From assembly GCA_020081605.1 (NCBI GenBank), contig JAHREC010000009.1, positions 2,418,001 through 2,482,000 of the forward strand: 64,000 nucleotides of DNA, given 5' to 3'. A program made the position numbers and the translations under genes. Below, piece by piece: positions 1 through 11,316 of this stretch. The notes below the pieces were generated by a model. It did no database searches and was not told the origin of the DNA. It saw nothing but the letters and a program-made list of their open reading frames with translations. Every line of letters begins with the position of its first letter. The first letter of the stretch is position 1. This DNA comes from Albifimbria verrucaria. Lineage: Eukaryota; Ascomycota; Sordariomycetes; Hypocreales; Stachybotryaceae.

Positions 1-742
1 TTCCCTACCTCCTCACCTGTGCCTTCGTGTATTACGTATGTTGGTATTTTACCGCCGGGCTTCCCTCTGCACCAAAGCATGCAGGATCAGTCTTCTTCGT
101 GGTTGTAAGTTTTGAGATCCCAGAGAAAATGACGTGAACTAATAGCTAGCAGGTCTTTTATGAGTTTCTTTACACCGGGATAGGACAAATGATTGCTGCA
201 TACACCCCCAATGCGGTCTTCGCTTCTTTGGTGAACCCGCTCGTAATCACTACTTTGGTATCTTTCTGCGGTGTTATGGTGCCATATAGTCAGATACAGC
301 CCTTCTGGAGATATTGGTGAGTTTGTCTTTTTCATGGCTATGGTTACACCTCTAACAAGCCAGGCTCTACTACCTCGACCCATACAACTACCTTATGAGC
401 TCCTTGCTCGTTTTCACTACATGGGACAAGCAAGTCAATTGTCGGACCGAAGAATTGGCTATTTTTGAACCGCCTGTCAACCAGACATGCGGTGAATATC
501 TGTCTGCGTACCAAGCTGGAATGGGATCTGGGACAAACCTTTTGAACCCAGATGCCATGAATGGATGCAAGGTTTGCCAATATTCAGAAGGCGGTGATTT
601 TCTACGGGGACTAAATCTCAAGGCGGAGTCGTATGGATGGCGGAATGCAGGCATTGTTGTTGCCTTTGCGGTCGGGTGCTATGCCATGGTGTATCTCATG
701 ATGAAGCTCCGTACTAAGGCGACCAAAAAGGCAAAGGAGTGA
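1..742 (+). CDS. PDR-type ABC transporter, C-terminal end (5' part outside window)
   Basis: Only the last part of a full-size pleiotropic drug resistance ABC transporter is inside the window. Reading from base 3, three exons (to 104, 153-316, 364-742) join through introns 105-152 and 317-363, both with good GTAAGT or GTGAGT donors. The product shows the final transmembrane helices, then the [15 protein letters not shown] signature that precedes the large extracellular loop, a loop with several Cys (QVNC, NQTC, GCKVC), a last helix ([17 protein letters not shown]) and a short basic tail. These are family hallmarks of fungal ABCG/PDR exporters of the plasma membrane, which pump out xenobiotics or metabolites. 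No frame break is seen in this portion. Substrate cannot be inferred. Confidence 0.9.
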
Positions 743-1623
743 GCTGCAGCGGAATGGTGAAAGAGCACAAACGAATAACAAGATGGAATCAATCTACTTG
801 ATTCTGCGGTTGATCAAGTATTTGCAACTCTACACAGACGGTTTATTTCGAGAGGTGATAATGCACAGGTAAGATTCAACACTGCCTAGAGTTGTCCTTG
901 GCTCGTGGAAGGAAAAACTCCGACTACCTTTAGATTTCTATATCGATACAAGGTCTTAATTAAAGAAATCCTTGGAAATGTTTATAATAATATAAATACA
1001 TATTTTATTAATTTATTACCTTCATATCAAAATATCTATTTCTTACATTTGTCAAGTCGTTCATTCCTAAATATTTAGTTGGGTTTTCGTCAAAATATCT
1101 GTCCTCCCATTGCATGCAATGGAAAAATGCTTCGTATAAACGCGGTTCTGACTTTTGCAGAAAATACTGCAACGGTTTGATTGGGCTTGCATTTTAATGC
1201 TTACCGCTCAACGGAGGAAATATCCCGGCCTCCTTGAAACTCGACGATGCAGAAATTAGTGGCATCGGCTGAGCTTAAGTGATGCATGTCTGATCCAGAA
1301 AGAGGCTTAGCTTCGGTTAATGTGTGCCAAAGCGCCTCAATCTATGCCTAGAGATGTGGACAGCTGAGATCTAGCGCCAACTGGTTGGCTTAGATTAACC
1401 TGGTCTTGCCAGGATGATGGTCCTTGGAGCCTGGTCCATTCAAATCAGCTTGTGTCATGATTGATTATTCGTTCTGCATCGTGCTTCTCCCCTGTGGTGG
1501 TCTCATCCCCTACTCTGTCCTGCCCACTTCTGCGATCAACGCCCTTCCTGACTATTCCAGGAGAGCCTACCTCTTGACACTATGCACATAAGTGACTCTT
1601 GACGAAACTCGATCTTTGAGACG
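743..1623. other. intergenic, no gene seen
   Basis: Spacer between the ABC transporter stop and the next start. It holds an AT-rich stretch around 955-1030 and no convincing open frame or RNA gene. Confidence 0.6.
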
Positions 1624-3813
1624 ATGGAGAAGGAACCAGCAGCCGTAGCAAACCCCATTGAAGGGGAACGTGAACAGCCTGTTAAAGCACCTTTGGCAAC
1701 AACTCTGCTGTGGGCTTGTATCGCGAGTTGGGTTTGTTTAATTCTCAACTTGGCATGGACCATCTGGGCTGTCACAAAACATCCAGCCGACAGCAATTCA
1801 ATTGGTGTTCTATACCAGGGTTCATGCTCCAAGACAAACAGCCTTAGCATGTGGTTGCACCTCCTTATCAACATACTCTCAACGGTTTTGCTCGCTGCTT
1901 CCAACTACTGCATGCAGATCTCCCTTGCGCCCACCAGAGAAGAAGTCGATGCAGCTCATCGAAAACATAAAGCGCTTTCGGTTGGGACTCCATCAATGCG
2001 TAACCTGGGAAAGACGTCGTCTTTACGGACTTTTATTTGGGTCCTGTTGGCACTTGGATCCATACCGTTGCACTTATTCTTCAATAGCGCCATCTTTTCC
2101 GCCATTTCTGTAACTGAGTACGCCTTTGCTGTTGCCGAAGAATCTTTCCTCACAGACAGGCCTATCTGGAGCGTCAACGCGAGCCGTACGCTGACCCAGT
2201 TCGCACGCGCGCCTTTCAACTCGTCAGCGGTACGGACATGGGACCGTCTCACACCAGACGAGTGCCTCGCCGCCTATGGCAAGGAGTTCGTGACGGACCG
2301 GCGTAATGTTTTGGTGGTTGTGGACCCAAGCGATCGCATTCTGGATCGGAATTACCAGGGAGTAGATGTCAACAATCCTCGACACCCCATCCCAGATCCT
2401 ATGAAAGAACACAGATTGGAGGGAGGGTATCGGGATTTTACTTCGGGAGTCAACGCGTATCTTGCTCCGAAGCACTACGACTGGCTTTGCTTTGGAACCG
2501 TTTCGCCCTCTGCAATCAACGGCTTGGACGACCGGCCAGGAGTTGAAAATCTTCCCGCATCGACCGAATCTAGTGGTGTGAGCATTTGCAGCTCCAAGCT
2601 TCTGCAACAACAGGAGGACAAATGGAGAATAGTCAACCTGCCCTACGACTATGCTGTCCAATATTGCCTCAGTGAACCGCACGAGGAGTCTTGTCGTCTT
2701 GAATACAGCCCTGTCATATTAGGGATTATATGTGCCGCTAACCTGTTCAAAGCTTTGACTATGACTCTTCTGTTTTTAAGTCGCCGCCGCTTTTCACCGC
2801 TCCTTACGATCGGGGACGCCATATCTTCCTTTCTAAATATGATCGATCCAACCACCACCGACAAATGCACCTGGTCGAGGCATGACTTTAAGTCTAACGG
2901 ATGGGAGAAGGCTGCTAATCCTCGGACTTTGGATGAGTCACGTAAACGATATGGAGCTGTACCGTCCCGCATTCGATGGACGCTCACTGTCATTGCTATA
3001 GTAGCAGCTCTGGGAACACTCCTGGCACTGCTAGGGCAAGGCGTCCAGGCCGACGCTCGTGACGCAAGTGTCAAAATTAAAGACCTATGGGATCGTGGCT
3101 TCGGGACTATCAATACAATTTCAATCATCGGCAAGGGTAGAGGCGGCAACAAGTCGTGGCGTCGCAGCACTCTTGAAATGGTAATCCTTGCAAACACGCC
3201 ACAACTTCTCCTCTCTATACTATATTATTCATACAACGCCCTTTTCACGGCCATGTGGGCAGGCGCTGAATGGGCCAACTTTGGGCGACCGGTTGAATCG
3301 GGAGAGCGAAAAACGCTGCGGGTATCAGCACCACGCGGGAGCCAAAGAGGCTCCTACTATCTACAACTTCCATTCAAGATATCTGTGCCCTTGATCATCT
3401 TGTCTATCATTTTGCACTGGCTGACTTCACAGTCACTGTTCTTAGCAAAAGTGAGGGTACAGACAGCCACGGAGAATCAAATTCTGTCTTCATCACTACG
3501 TGCGGATATTCAAACATTGCCATCATCTTTGCCATCATTGCTGGAGCGATGGCCCTGTTTTTCTCTTAGGCGCTGCTGCACTGCCACTGGCAAGTAATAT
3601 TCCAATCGTGGGAAGCTCCTCCGCCGCCATCTCTGCTGCATGTCACCCGCTGTCAACGAACGTGGACGCATATAATGACACAATAGGCTGGGGGTTGAGA
3701 TAGGCTCTGATGGGCAAGTTGTTCAGAATAGCAAAGATGGACAGCGGTTGTTTCATCTCACGCTCACAAGCGGTGTTGTGAGAACTCCTTTAAAAGGGGA
3801 ATTGTATGCTTAA
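1624..3813 (+). CDS. DUF6536 multi-pass membrane protein, frame broken three times near the 3' end
   Basis: The long open frame 1624-3597 carries the DUF6536 pattern common in filamentous ascomycetes: an N-terminal helix, then GVLYQGSCSKTNSLSMWLHL, NYCMQ, a PTREEVDAAHRK segment and PSMRNL, followed by further membrane helices. The frame then jumps: DSHGESNSVF and a helix are read in the next frame from about 3462, LLGAAALPLASNIPIVGSSS in a third from about 3563, and the tail down to ELYA and TAA at 3811-3813 in a fourth segment. All three jumps equal one missing base, at AGGGT (3455-3459), TTTTT (3558-3562) and GGGGG (3690-3694). Corrected, the product is 730 residues with no intron. Function is unknown for the family. 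Sequencing error and real decay are both possible. Confidence 0.85.
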
Positions 3814-4052
3814 AATACTATGTCTTGTTTTCGATGCCATTTTTAGTACCTGAATCCATATGGAAGACTTCTATAAAGTTCTATACCCTAAGAATAAATT
3901 GGAAGACAAAAGTTTGGTATCAACATGAAGATCATAATCTATCTCAAACCACATGTCAAATCACTCATAGAGTAGGATCGAATAGTTCCAATGTAGAGCC
4001 GATGACTGTGAACAGATGGAGGAACTAATAAGAGCCGTGCAGAAATCCTTAC

Positions 4053-5261
4053 TTAAACTGCCTGGAGATGAGAAACAGGGCAGGCCACGATGGTGCTCAA
4101 AGGTGTTTTGAGTTCCACTTTCTCTTGAATATTATCAGCGTCTGATGGCGTTGCCCTTGCTTTCAGGAACCAGTCAATGGTTAAATCCAGGCCCTGCTCT
4201 AGCGGGACTTTCGGTGACCAGCCGAGTACGTCTTTAGCAAGACTGATATCAGGCTTCCTCCTAATCGGATCGTCTTGTCGCTTTGGTAAGAAGCGAACTG
4301 GCACTGGCTCCTTATGGCCCAGCTTGAGGGCAACATCTCTGGCAATCGTCTTCGCAATTTCACCAATAGGTGTTTCTCGATCGCTTCCTATGTTGACTGG
4401 CCTGTCATAGTTGCTCTCCATTAATGCCATTAAGCCTGCAACACAGTCTGTGGCATGCTGAAAGCATCTTGTTGCGCTTCCGTCGCCGTAAACGGTGATT
4501 GGCTTGCCTTCCATGGCAGCAGCAATGAAATTTGGGACGGCACGTCCGTCATTGACTTTCATATGTGAGCCGTAGGCATTGAAGATGCGTGCTATTCGCA
4601 CCTCGAGTCCGTGTTTGACTCGGTAGCCATAGGCAAGAGATTCTGCTACTCTTTTTCCTTCATCGTAGCATGAGCGTGGACCGCAACAATTGACATTGCC
4701 CCAATATTTCTCTGACTGTGGCACAACATGAGGGTCGCCATAGGTCTCTGTCAAATGTGTTAGTTTTTATATCCCTGACTGGGGCCCTCATTCTGCCATA
4801 CCTGAGGTACTCGCAAGAAGCAATCTTGCTTTATGCTTTAATGCAAGCTCGAGCAAGTTCTTGGTTCCTTGGAAGCAAGTTTCAAGGATCTCTATCGGAA
4901 AATCGTCGAAGTAATCCGGGCTAGCTGGACATGCAAGATGATAAATTTTATCCAATTTTTGGAATTCCGGCAGCGGGTTTCGCACATCGCCGCTATGATG
5001 AGATCAGAGAATGATTGCAAAATCATCATCGTTCGATACGAACATAATATATTGGAAACGCGGGTCATGCATGAATGCTTTCAGGTTATCTTTATTACCG
5101 GTCCACATTGAGTCCAGAACAACAACATTGTTGTTATTTTGGAGCAGAAGGCGAACTAAATGATGGCCAAGAAAGCCTGCACCCTAATCCATTTCAGCAT
5201 CAGTACTTCCCTTTATCAGCAGCGGAATTGTTTAGCCTACCCCAGTTACTAGAATTGCCAT
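4053..5261 (-). CDS. NAD-dependent epimerase/dehydratase, UDP-glucuronate decarboxylase-like
   Basis: Four exons (5261-5241, 5183-5044, 4992-4802, 4747-4053) join in frame into 348 residues. Introns are 5184-5240, 4993-5043 (weak GTTCGT donor) and 4748-4801. The protein is an extended short-chain dehydrogenase: an N-terminal Rossmann glycine motif (TGGAGFLG, created by splicing intron 1), the HLACPASP segment, the catalytic Ser/Thr in STSETYGDP, the Tyr-Lys pair in CYDEGKR, and RIFNAYG plus QHATDC downstream. This arrangement fits UDP-glucuronate decarboxylase (UDP-xylose synthase) and the closely related dTDP-glucose 4,6-dehydratases. The expected reaction is NAD-dependent conversion of UDP-glucuronate to UDP-xylose, but substrate is inferred only from similarity. 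No frame break is seen. Confidence 0.88.
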
Positions 5262-6557
5262 AATGTGAGTAATTTGAATGCAGAATCACCAAAGGGTCTA
5301 CTTTGGGTGCGTAAATCAAGAACAGGCGAACATGGCATCCACTATATGGGGCGTTGTCGAGTTCTTATTCTCATTTTACATCATCAGCTGGCAGGACACT
5401 GGAATGTCTTAGTTTTACACCTATGAGCGTTCACCCCAGAAGCTTGGGCACGAAGCAAGTCTCAGGTAGCAGGTCTTTTGTGAAACTTTCTCCAAGATTC
5501 CAGCCCTAGGTCACGTCTGTGGTTGCGCAGATCCTTGTAGCCACATTCTCATTTCTACCAGCAATATTGCCATTGTCTGTGATGAAAGGAAAATCACTAA
5601 TTATTATTCCTCCGCGGGTTTCGCGCGCTGAGATGTCTCACATGCTCCCTTCTCTTACAGGGATCTACAAAGTGTCTGAGAACAAAATATCTGAGCTACT
5701 GGTGTGAAAGTGAACCATAATGATGCACATGGGAAACCTGATGGTAACACCGAACTAGGGCATTTCAGCATTATAATCATGCGTTTCGTTTTCCCACATT
5801 GGCTTCGGTACTGGATATTAGCTTGGATGTTACAACCAGACTGTGTGCCACGTTTCTCAAAAGGCCAAATTAGAAGGGTACAAGACATAGCGATCTTTAC
5901 CTAACAGAGTTTTTGCCCAGGGGATGACATCTTCCGCAGCCCAAATGTTCGGAATGATTTTCCACGCATGGCCAGCTTCGGGCCGAGTAGCCATAGTAAC
6001 TTCTTATGCATATATTTTTGCCAGAAGAAGTTAATTTCGAGGCAGGAACACTAATCCTCTGTCAGGCATGACATACTGTTTTAATATTTCTAGATGGGAA
6101 TTTGGGGGATTGAGTCGACCTTAATTAGTCCTAATCATCATTTGCTTTGCAATTGCGATAGATTCTAACTTCATTAACCACACTCTATCACACTGGTGAC
6201 CCCTTAAATGCCCTGAGTTGTAGCAAGTGTATCTGCTCCAAAGGATTTCGCCAGTATATCAGCACACAGCGCAATGAAAAGAATCTGCAAAACTTCTAGC
6301 TAGCCGAAGATGGCTCATGAAGCGAAGGAAAGTACATGTACGTTTAATATAGGTTAACTTATAATACCTCCAATGTGTTCACTTTTTCTGGTTTCAATTG
6401 GTTAGCTTCCTGATTTGATACATTTTGTGAATCTCAGGACGCCCGAGGAGATTCACTGTTTTCTTCTCGCATTCCAGCGCCTACGTAACACATACCCAAA
6501 GAAAAGCCCAGGTCATGTGAAATTCTGATAAGTGCACCTGATTGGTGAATAAAGAAT
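5262..6557. other. intergenic, no gene seen
   Basis: About 1.3 kb of AT-leaning sequence upstream of the SDR gene. Only short frames with no recognisable motif are present. Confidence 0.55.
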
Positions 6558-7047
6558 TCATGTCATGAACTTGATGAGGCCACATTGCTGCAGGGTCGGA
6601 AGCGCATACTGCTCAGTCCATTCGGTACACTTCCAAAGGGGCTTCAGCTCGTCTCCTGGCCCATAGAAAACGTACTCGTAGTCGTTGATTTTCTCCTTGA
6701 AAAGCTCGACTCGCCCCTGATTTTGGGGTTTGGGGCTTTCTGTTGAGGGGAGTTGGTAGTGAGCCGAGGACAGAATTCCACTGTTCAGGGTGGCTATCCG
6801 CATCAGTGTAACCCAACAATTCTTCAGAATCGAAAGTCTCCAAGGTCTTGGGATCCTCAGTTCTCTCACTCTCGTAGGTCATCCCACCTATTGAGGTAAT
6901 GTCGCCGACGACGTTATAAAGGACGCCAGAGTTATTCTCTCCAGTCTGGACAAATATCGCATGATGCTTACGACCTGGTGGCATGTGAGGGTCAGGCAAA
7001 GAAATGTGGAATTTGACCTTGTAAACAGGATAAGATTTCGAAGACAT
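6558..7047 (-). CDS. conserved fungal protein of unknown function, one frameshift
   Basis: The start ATG at 7045-7047 opens MSSKSYPVYKVKFHISLP and continues through HHAIFVQT, GVLYNVVGDI and GMTYESE, a pattern I associate with a small fungal family without assigned function. The first frame runs on into an arginine-rich nonsense tail. The expected C-terminal part (YEYVFYGPGD, then KCTEWTEQYALPTLQQCG) lies in the neighbouring frame and stops at 6558. The switch occurs inside the CCCC-AAA-CCCC-AAAA block at about 6721-6735 and corresponds to one extra base (or two missing). Corrected length is 162 residues. No signal peptide or membrane segment is seen. The tryptophan-containing C-terminal segment makes it likely that the second frame is the real one. 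Confidence 0.65.
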
Positions 7048-7758
7048 TGTTATGGTGCGTTCGAAGCACACGGTGGCAAAAGGTCACTTCGTTAGAATAT
7101 TCCTCTCAATGGACAGCTTTTCCTATGTAGATGAGGGAAGATCCCAGTCTTATGTTGGCAGCCAACAATCGAGGTCAAGACTTGCGGGGCATGTTCGTTG
7201 AGCCGAATTGATTGGTGATATCTCAAACGCTTATTAACCTATGATTCTCAGAACTGACAATCCTATAACCGATGGTTCAAGAGCTTTGAATGCTCGCAAA
7301 TAACCTTTGACAATGAGAAGATAAAATCAAATACTTATGATGCATCCCCATCGCGGTTTAATAATAATTAATACCAGTAAAAACTCTCATATTGCTCTGT
7401 CACAACTTGCACCTACATGTTATATTAAATCAGTAATTGCAGAGCCAGTGATCGCAAAACTACGGTGTTGTTCAAATATACAAATAGAAAAGAGAAGCAA
7501 AGATTAGAAGATCTGATAATTTAATTCAATAAGCAACGAGACCACTTTACTGGCAGGCGTCTATGAGCCTCAGTCGTGATAGACATGAATGAGTCTCTGA
7601 CGAGGCACCATACCAGGTGCTACTGATGTTAAGTTCTCCACTGTGGTCAATAGTTGCTGCGAGAGGTCGTACTGCCTCGTCAGAATTTGGCTTGGTCTCT
7701 TGCGCGTGTGTGATGGTTGATCTGGTCGGGATGTGCCCCCAGAGGATGTAGCATCCTA
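7048..7758. other. intergenic, no gene seen
   Basis: AT-rich spacer between two genes on the minus strand, with no supported open frame. Confidence 0.5.
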
Positions 7759-9756
7759 TCACTCTGCATCTTCTTTGAAGGCAAAGGATTGAAACAACTC
7801 TCCAACGACCTTCAGGTTGTTGAACCCAGTAACCAGTGAAACATCTGCTCATCGTGTAAGATCATGGAATATCTTGTTAGTCCATCGAGTTAACTCACAT
7901 TGATCCGGTCGAACCACAATGACGGCTCCTTCATCCTCACTTATTCCAAAAGCCTCGTAAGCTCGACCGTATGTCCCATTATACCCTTCATCATCCACGT
8001 AAATTTTATATAGATCTGTTCAAGTCAGCTGTAATTCAATTTCCCTTTACAAATACGGATCCTACCTGCGATCTTTCTGCTGCCTGTTTCAGGCCTAAAA
8101 ACCTCGGGAATATCCTCTAACTCAATTCCGGTTCTGTTCTTAGCAATAACCAAAAGTATCTCAGTATAGCTATCAAAATCTGTCCCCGTAGATATTTCTT
8201 GATAAATCGGACTATCTGCTGATTTCAGAAATGTAGAAACCTGCCATGATGTTAGTTATAACTTAAGAAAATGATGTCGTGACTGGACCCTTGCCTTATC
8301 AAGATTTTGTCTGCAATTCTGTTCTCGTAAATCACCAACAAATACGACAATTCTCCATCGCAGATCAGATAACAATGCTTTCTGGAATTCGAAAACCTGC
8401 GCGTCACAGTACCTAACCATCTTAGCGCTTGGGAATCGCGCCCCTACTAAGATGTTCTTGGCCAGTCGTTGGTCACTATCGACACAGCGGGTGAGTACTG
8501 AGTCCTCATATTTGGAAGTCAGGCCAGCCATATAACTCGCACTCTTGAGGAAATTCTCCTTAAAGCGTTGGGCCCAGTCGTCGCCCTTCGGATGGCGGTA
8601 TAATTCGGTCAAGTTTCGATCAAAACTAATCAGGTCCGCTGCAACCTTATGCCGCTCCGATACGTATGTCGATAGTATCTCTGGTGATGCCCTTTTGCCT
8701 AATACTTGAGCAAGTTTCCAGCCGATATTATATCCGTCTTGTAAGCTGACGTTCATCCCTGGCCTGCCTTTGGTGAATGAGTATGGCAGGCATCACCGGC
8801 CAGGAAAATATGACTATTCGCCGCACTAAACGCTGAGGCAAGGCGTTGGCCTATGGTGTAAGCCGACCACCAAATGGTTTCAGTAAATTCCACCTTGAAA
8901 TCCTTTAAAATTGCTTGGGCTCTAGATTGCAAAAGTTCCAATGTCACCTCCTTAGACTTGGTATTAGCTGGCATTTGGAGGTAGAATCTGACCAGTCGCC
9001 GCCCCTCTCTCGGGATGAGAAGTAAGGCGCCTTGATCTGTGTGAATAGTCACTTTTCGCCGAATATCTGGGAAGTCAGTACGTGGATACATGTCCATAAC
9101 GCCCCAAACAGCTTCAGTTGAGTCGCCAATCATTTCTATCCCAAGCGAGTGACGGACTGTGCTATGAGCACCATCACAAGCCTCGAAAGACCCATTAGCT
9201 TAAGACACCCCATATCAAACTGAGAGAACTTGCTTACGAGAATGTACTTTGTTTTGAATCTCTGTTGTTTACCTTCGTTAGTTGCTTGTACGTAGAGGGG
9301 ATATTTATCATCATCTGTCTCGCCCACGTTTGTCACGATGTGGTTGTAATCCACCGGCTGCTGCGGTGCGAAATACTGCATCTTATCAAGCAACATATGG
9401 TTGATCTTGGCTTGATTCAGGATAACATGGGGCTGGTGAGATAGACCATTGGGAGTGTCGGGAGCCCGGGAAGTTCGAACCAAGCGTCCTGTTTTGGGAT
9501 CTTCGGACCAGAACGTCAACTCAGTAATATGGTTCGCCTCACGCAGCAACTCTTCGGAAATGCCAAAACTTTCGAAAATCTCTACTGTGCGGCATTGCAC
9601 ACCATCTGCTTGGCCAACCTCCAGTGGTCCAGGTCTTCGTTCGAGTAGTCGGAAACGAACACCAGCCTGGGCAAGCCAAACTGCTGCGCAAATCCCAGCA
9701 GAACTGCTACCGCAGATGACCACGTCGGTCTCTATGGCCATGTCGCCTGCAGTCAT
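7759..9756 (-). CDS. FAD-dependent aromatic-ring monooxygenase (phenol 2-monooxygenase-like), one frameshift
   Basis: Five exons: 9756-9238, 9181-8295, 8240-8066, 8015-7899, 7844-7759. The introns are 9182-9237, 8241-8294 (GC-AG), 8016-8065 and 7845-7898. The protein has an N-terminal Rossmann dinucleotide site (VVICGSSSAG), the spliced DGAHSTVR motif, the second FAD motif (FLAGDACHTHSPKAGQG followed by MNVSLQDGYNIGWKL), and a C-terminal thioredoxin-like region ending AFKEDAE, as in phenol hydroxylases. These enzymes hydroxylate phenolic substrates with NADPH and oxygen. The frame breaks at GGG (8752-8756) in the second FAD motif, equal to one missing G. Corrected length is 594 residues. The Rossmann motif has Ser where the second conserved Gly normally sits. 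An alternative start is the ATG ending at 9741. Confidence 0.87.
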
Positions 9757-10342
9757 GATGGATTGATATGTATTGAACGAGGGTGTGACTTGGTGGAGTG
9801 CAGAGATGCCGTGGCAGAAGCTGCTGTGAATAGTTCTATTTTTGACCTGACCTCAAACAAGACCGAATCCGAAACAAGATGTCAGTCACAGCTGGGCCGA
9901 ATACTAGTCTTACTATACATATCCGCGTTGCGATTTATGAGAGACACTAGACATAGTAGCCGACGTTAAACCCGGACTTTCTTCTTCCAGAAAGTGCCAA
10001 GCTGATTGGCGACACTCTCATGGCAAATCTAAGCGGCAAAGCAGGACGGCAGAGCAAACCGGCAAAGGATTTAGCTCGGCCTAAAGCATAGCCGAATTGT
10101 AGTCGAATTAAATCTCGTAATAGTGTGAAGTCTATTGGTAGACATCATTATAGCTCCTGCTCGCTGCGCTGATCCACGCAGCGTCCCCGCCATTGGGTCT
10201 CATGGCTTGGATAAAAGCGGCGACTATTTAGTGACAGGGAAGCAAAGGGGAATCTCGGTATTGATCCCAAGATACCGAATCCCTTGCTATACTACTGCCC
10301 ATGACAGACACAAAATACAACGAGCGTATATTCTAAGATCCT
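9757..10342. other. intergenic, no gene seen
   Basis: Spacer between the monooxygenase start and the 3' end of the next minus-strand gene. No supported feature. Confidence 0.5.
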
Positions 10343-11292
10343 CTATAACGCTGTCAGGCTCCACAATCCTGCCACCAGTGCCGCAAGCCAGACTGAACCA
10401 CCAAGACCTTTCCGGCCGTCGCCGCACCATCTGACTCACTTGGCTCCGGAGCCTCGGATATTGTCTCTGTTGTCTGCGTTGCTGCGATAGCCTGGCTGTG
10501 GGCCTCGCTCGAGATGCTACTCACCATGTCTCTGCCTAGCGGCACGGCGCATGTGGCACTACCGGTCGCGGTGACTTTGTCGACAACAGGGCACGGTATC
10601 CTGGTGGCGTAGGACCCGTCATCATTCACGCTGGTGGCTGGGCCGATGCCGTCCAAGCTGATGACGAGCTGGGCTTCCGGAGCGGGACAAGCGGAGAGTT
10701 TGGAGAGGTTAGGCTCCGTGCCGTTCTCGACCATGATGTTGAAGACGAAAGCACTGTGATCACTCAAGACACCGCATTCAAAGTCGGTGAAGTCCAAGCT
10801 GATCCTCCATTGTAGCGCATACATTTTTCCAGGCCGGAGTGGACCCCACTGCCAATCCCGAGGGTTCGTGGTGTGGACGACGATGAGCTCATCAGGAAAC
10901 TCGGTGGAAGAATTGTAATCCTCAATCCAGTACTCGTCTGTGTAAACACCGCCGGGGATTATATCCTGGCCAACGAGTCCATACGGCATAATTCCCCAGC
11001 CCATTCGAAATTGGCTGTATTCTTTAAGGGTCACGAGGTTCTTGAGGTTCTTTGCTGAAAAGATAATTGGTAGCTCCGTGGTGTAGTTGTACGAGGCGCC
11101 AGGGAGAGGGTGGATAATGTCCATCTGGAAGGATGCCGCCGTGGGTGCAGGTTTAGAAGCGTAGCCAGAACCGGAGCTGGAGTCGATGGTGGAGACGGTG
11201 ATAATTGCGGCGGTGTTTTTGCTGGTCATCGTGCTGGCTGCTCGCGACAGTAACGCAATGGTGCCTAGCAAACATTTCAACCCACGCGTCAT
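10343..11292 (-). CDS. secreted/GPI-like protein resembling the fungal DUF7136 family, one frameshift
   Basis: From the ATG ending at 11292 the product begins with a signal peptide (MTRGLKCLLGTIALLSRAAS). An upstream in-frame ATG at 11316 is less convincing. The body has a beta-rich extracellular look with several N-glycosylation sequons (NYTT, YNSS, NGTE, NLSK), PLRPGKMYALQWRI, a FECG...CPAP pair and the end CPVVDKVTATGSATCAVP, which I match to DUF7136 with moderate confidence. A Ser/Thr-rich linker follows. The first frame ends WWQDCGA, but one missing base in GGAAAGG (10407-10413) would give GLGGSVWLAALVAGLWSLTA and a stop at 10343-10345, a typical C-terminal hydrophobic anchor tail. Corrected length is about 316 residues. 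Function unknown. Confidence 0.7.
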
Positions 11293-11316
11293 AATGCCTT
11301 GATTTGCTTGGTGCAT

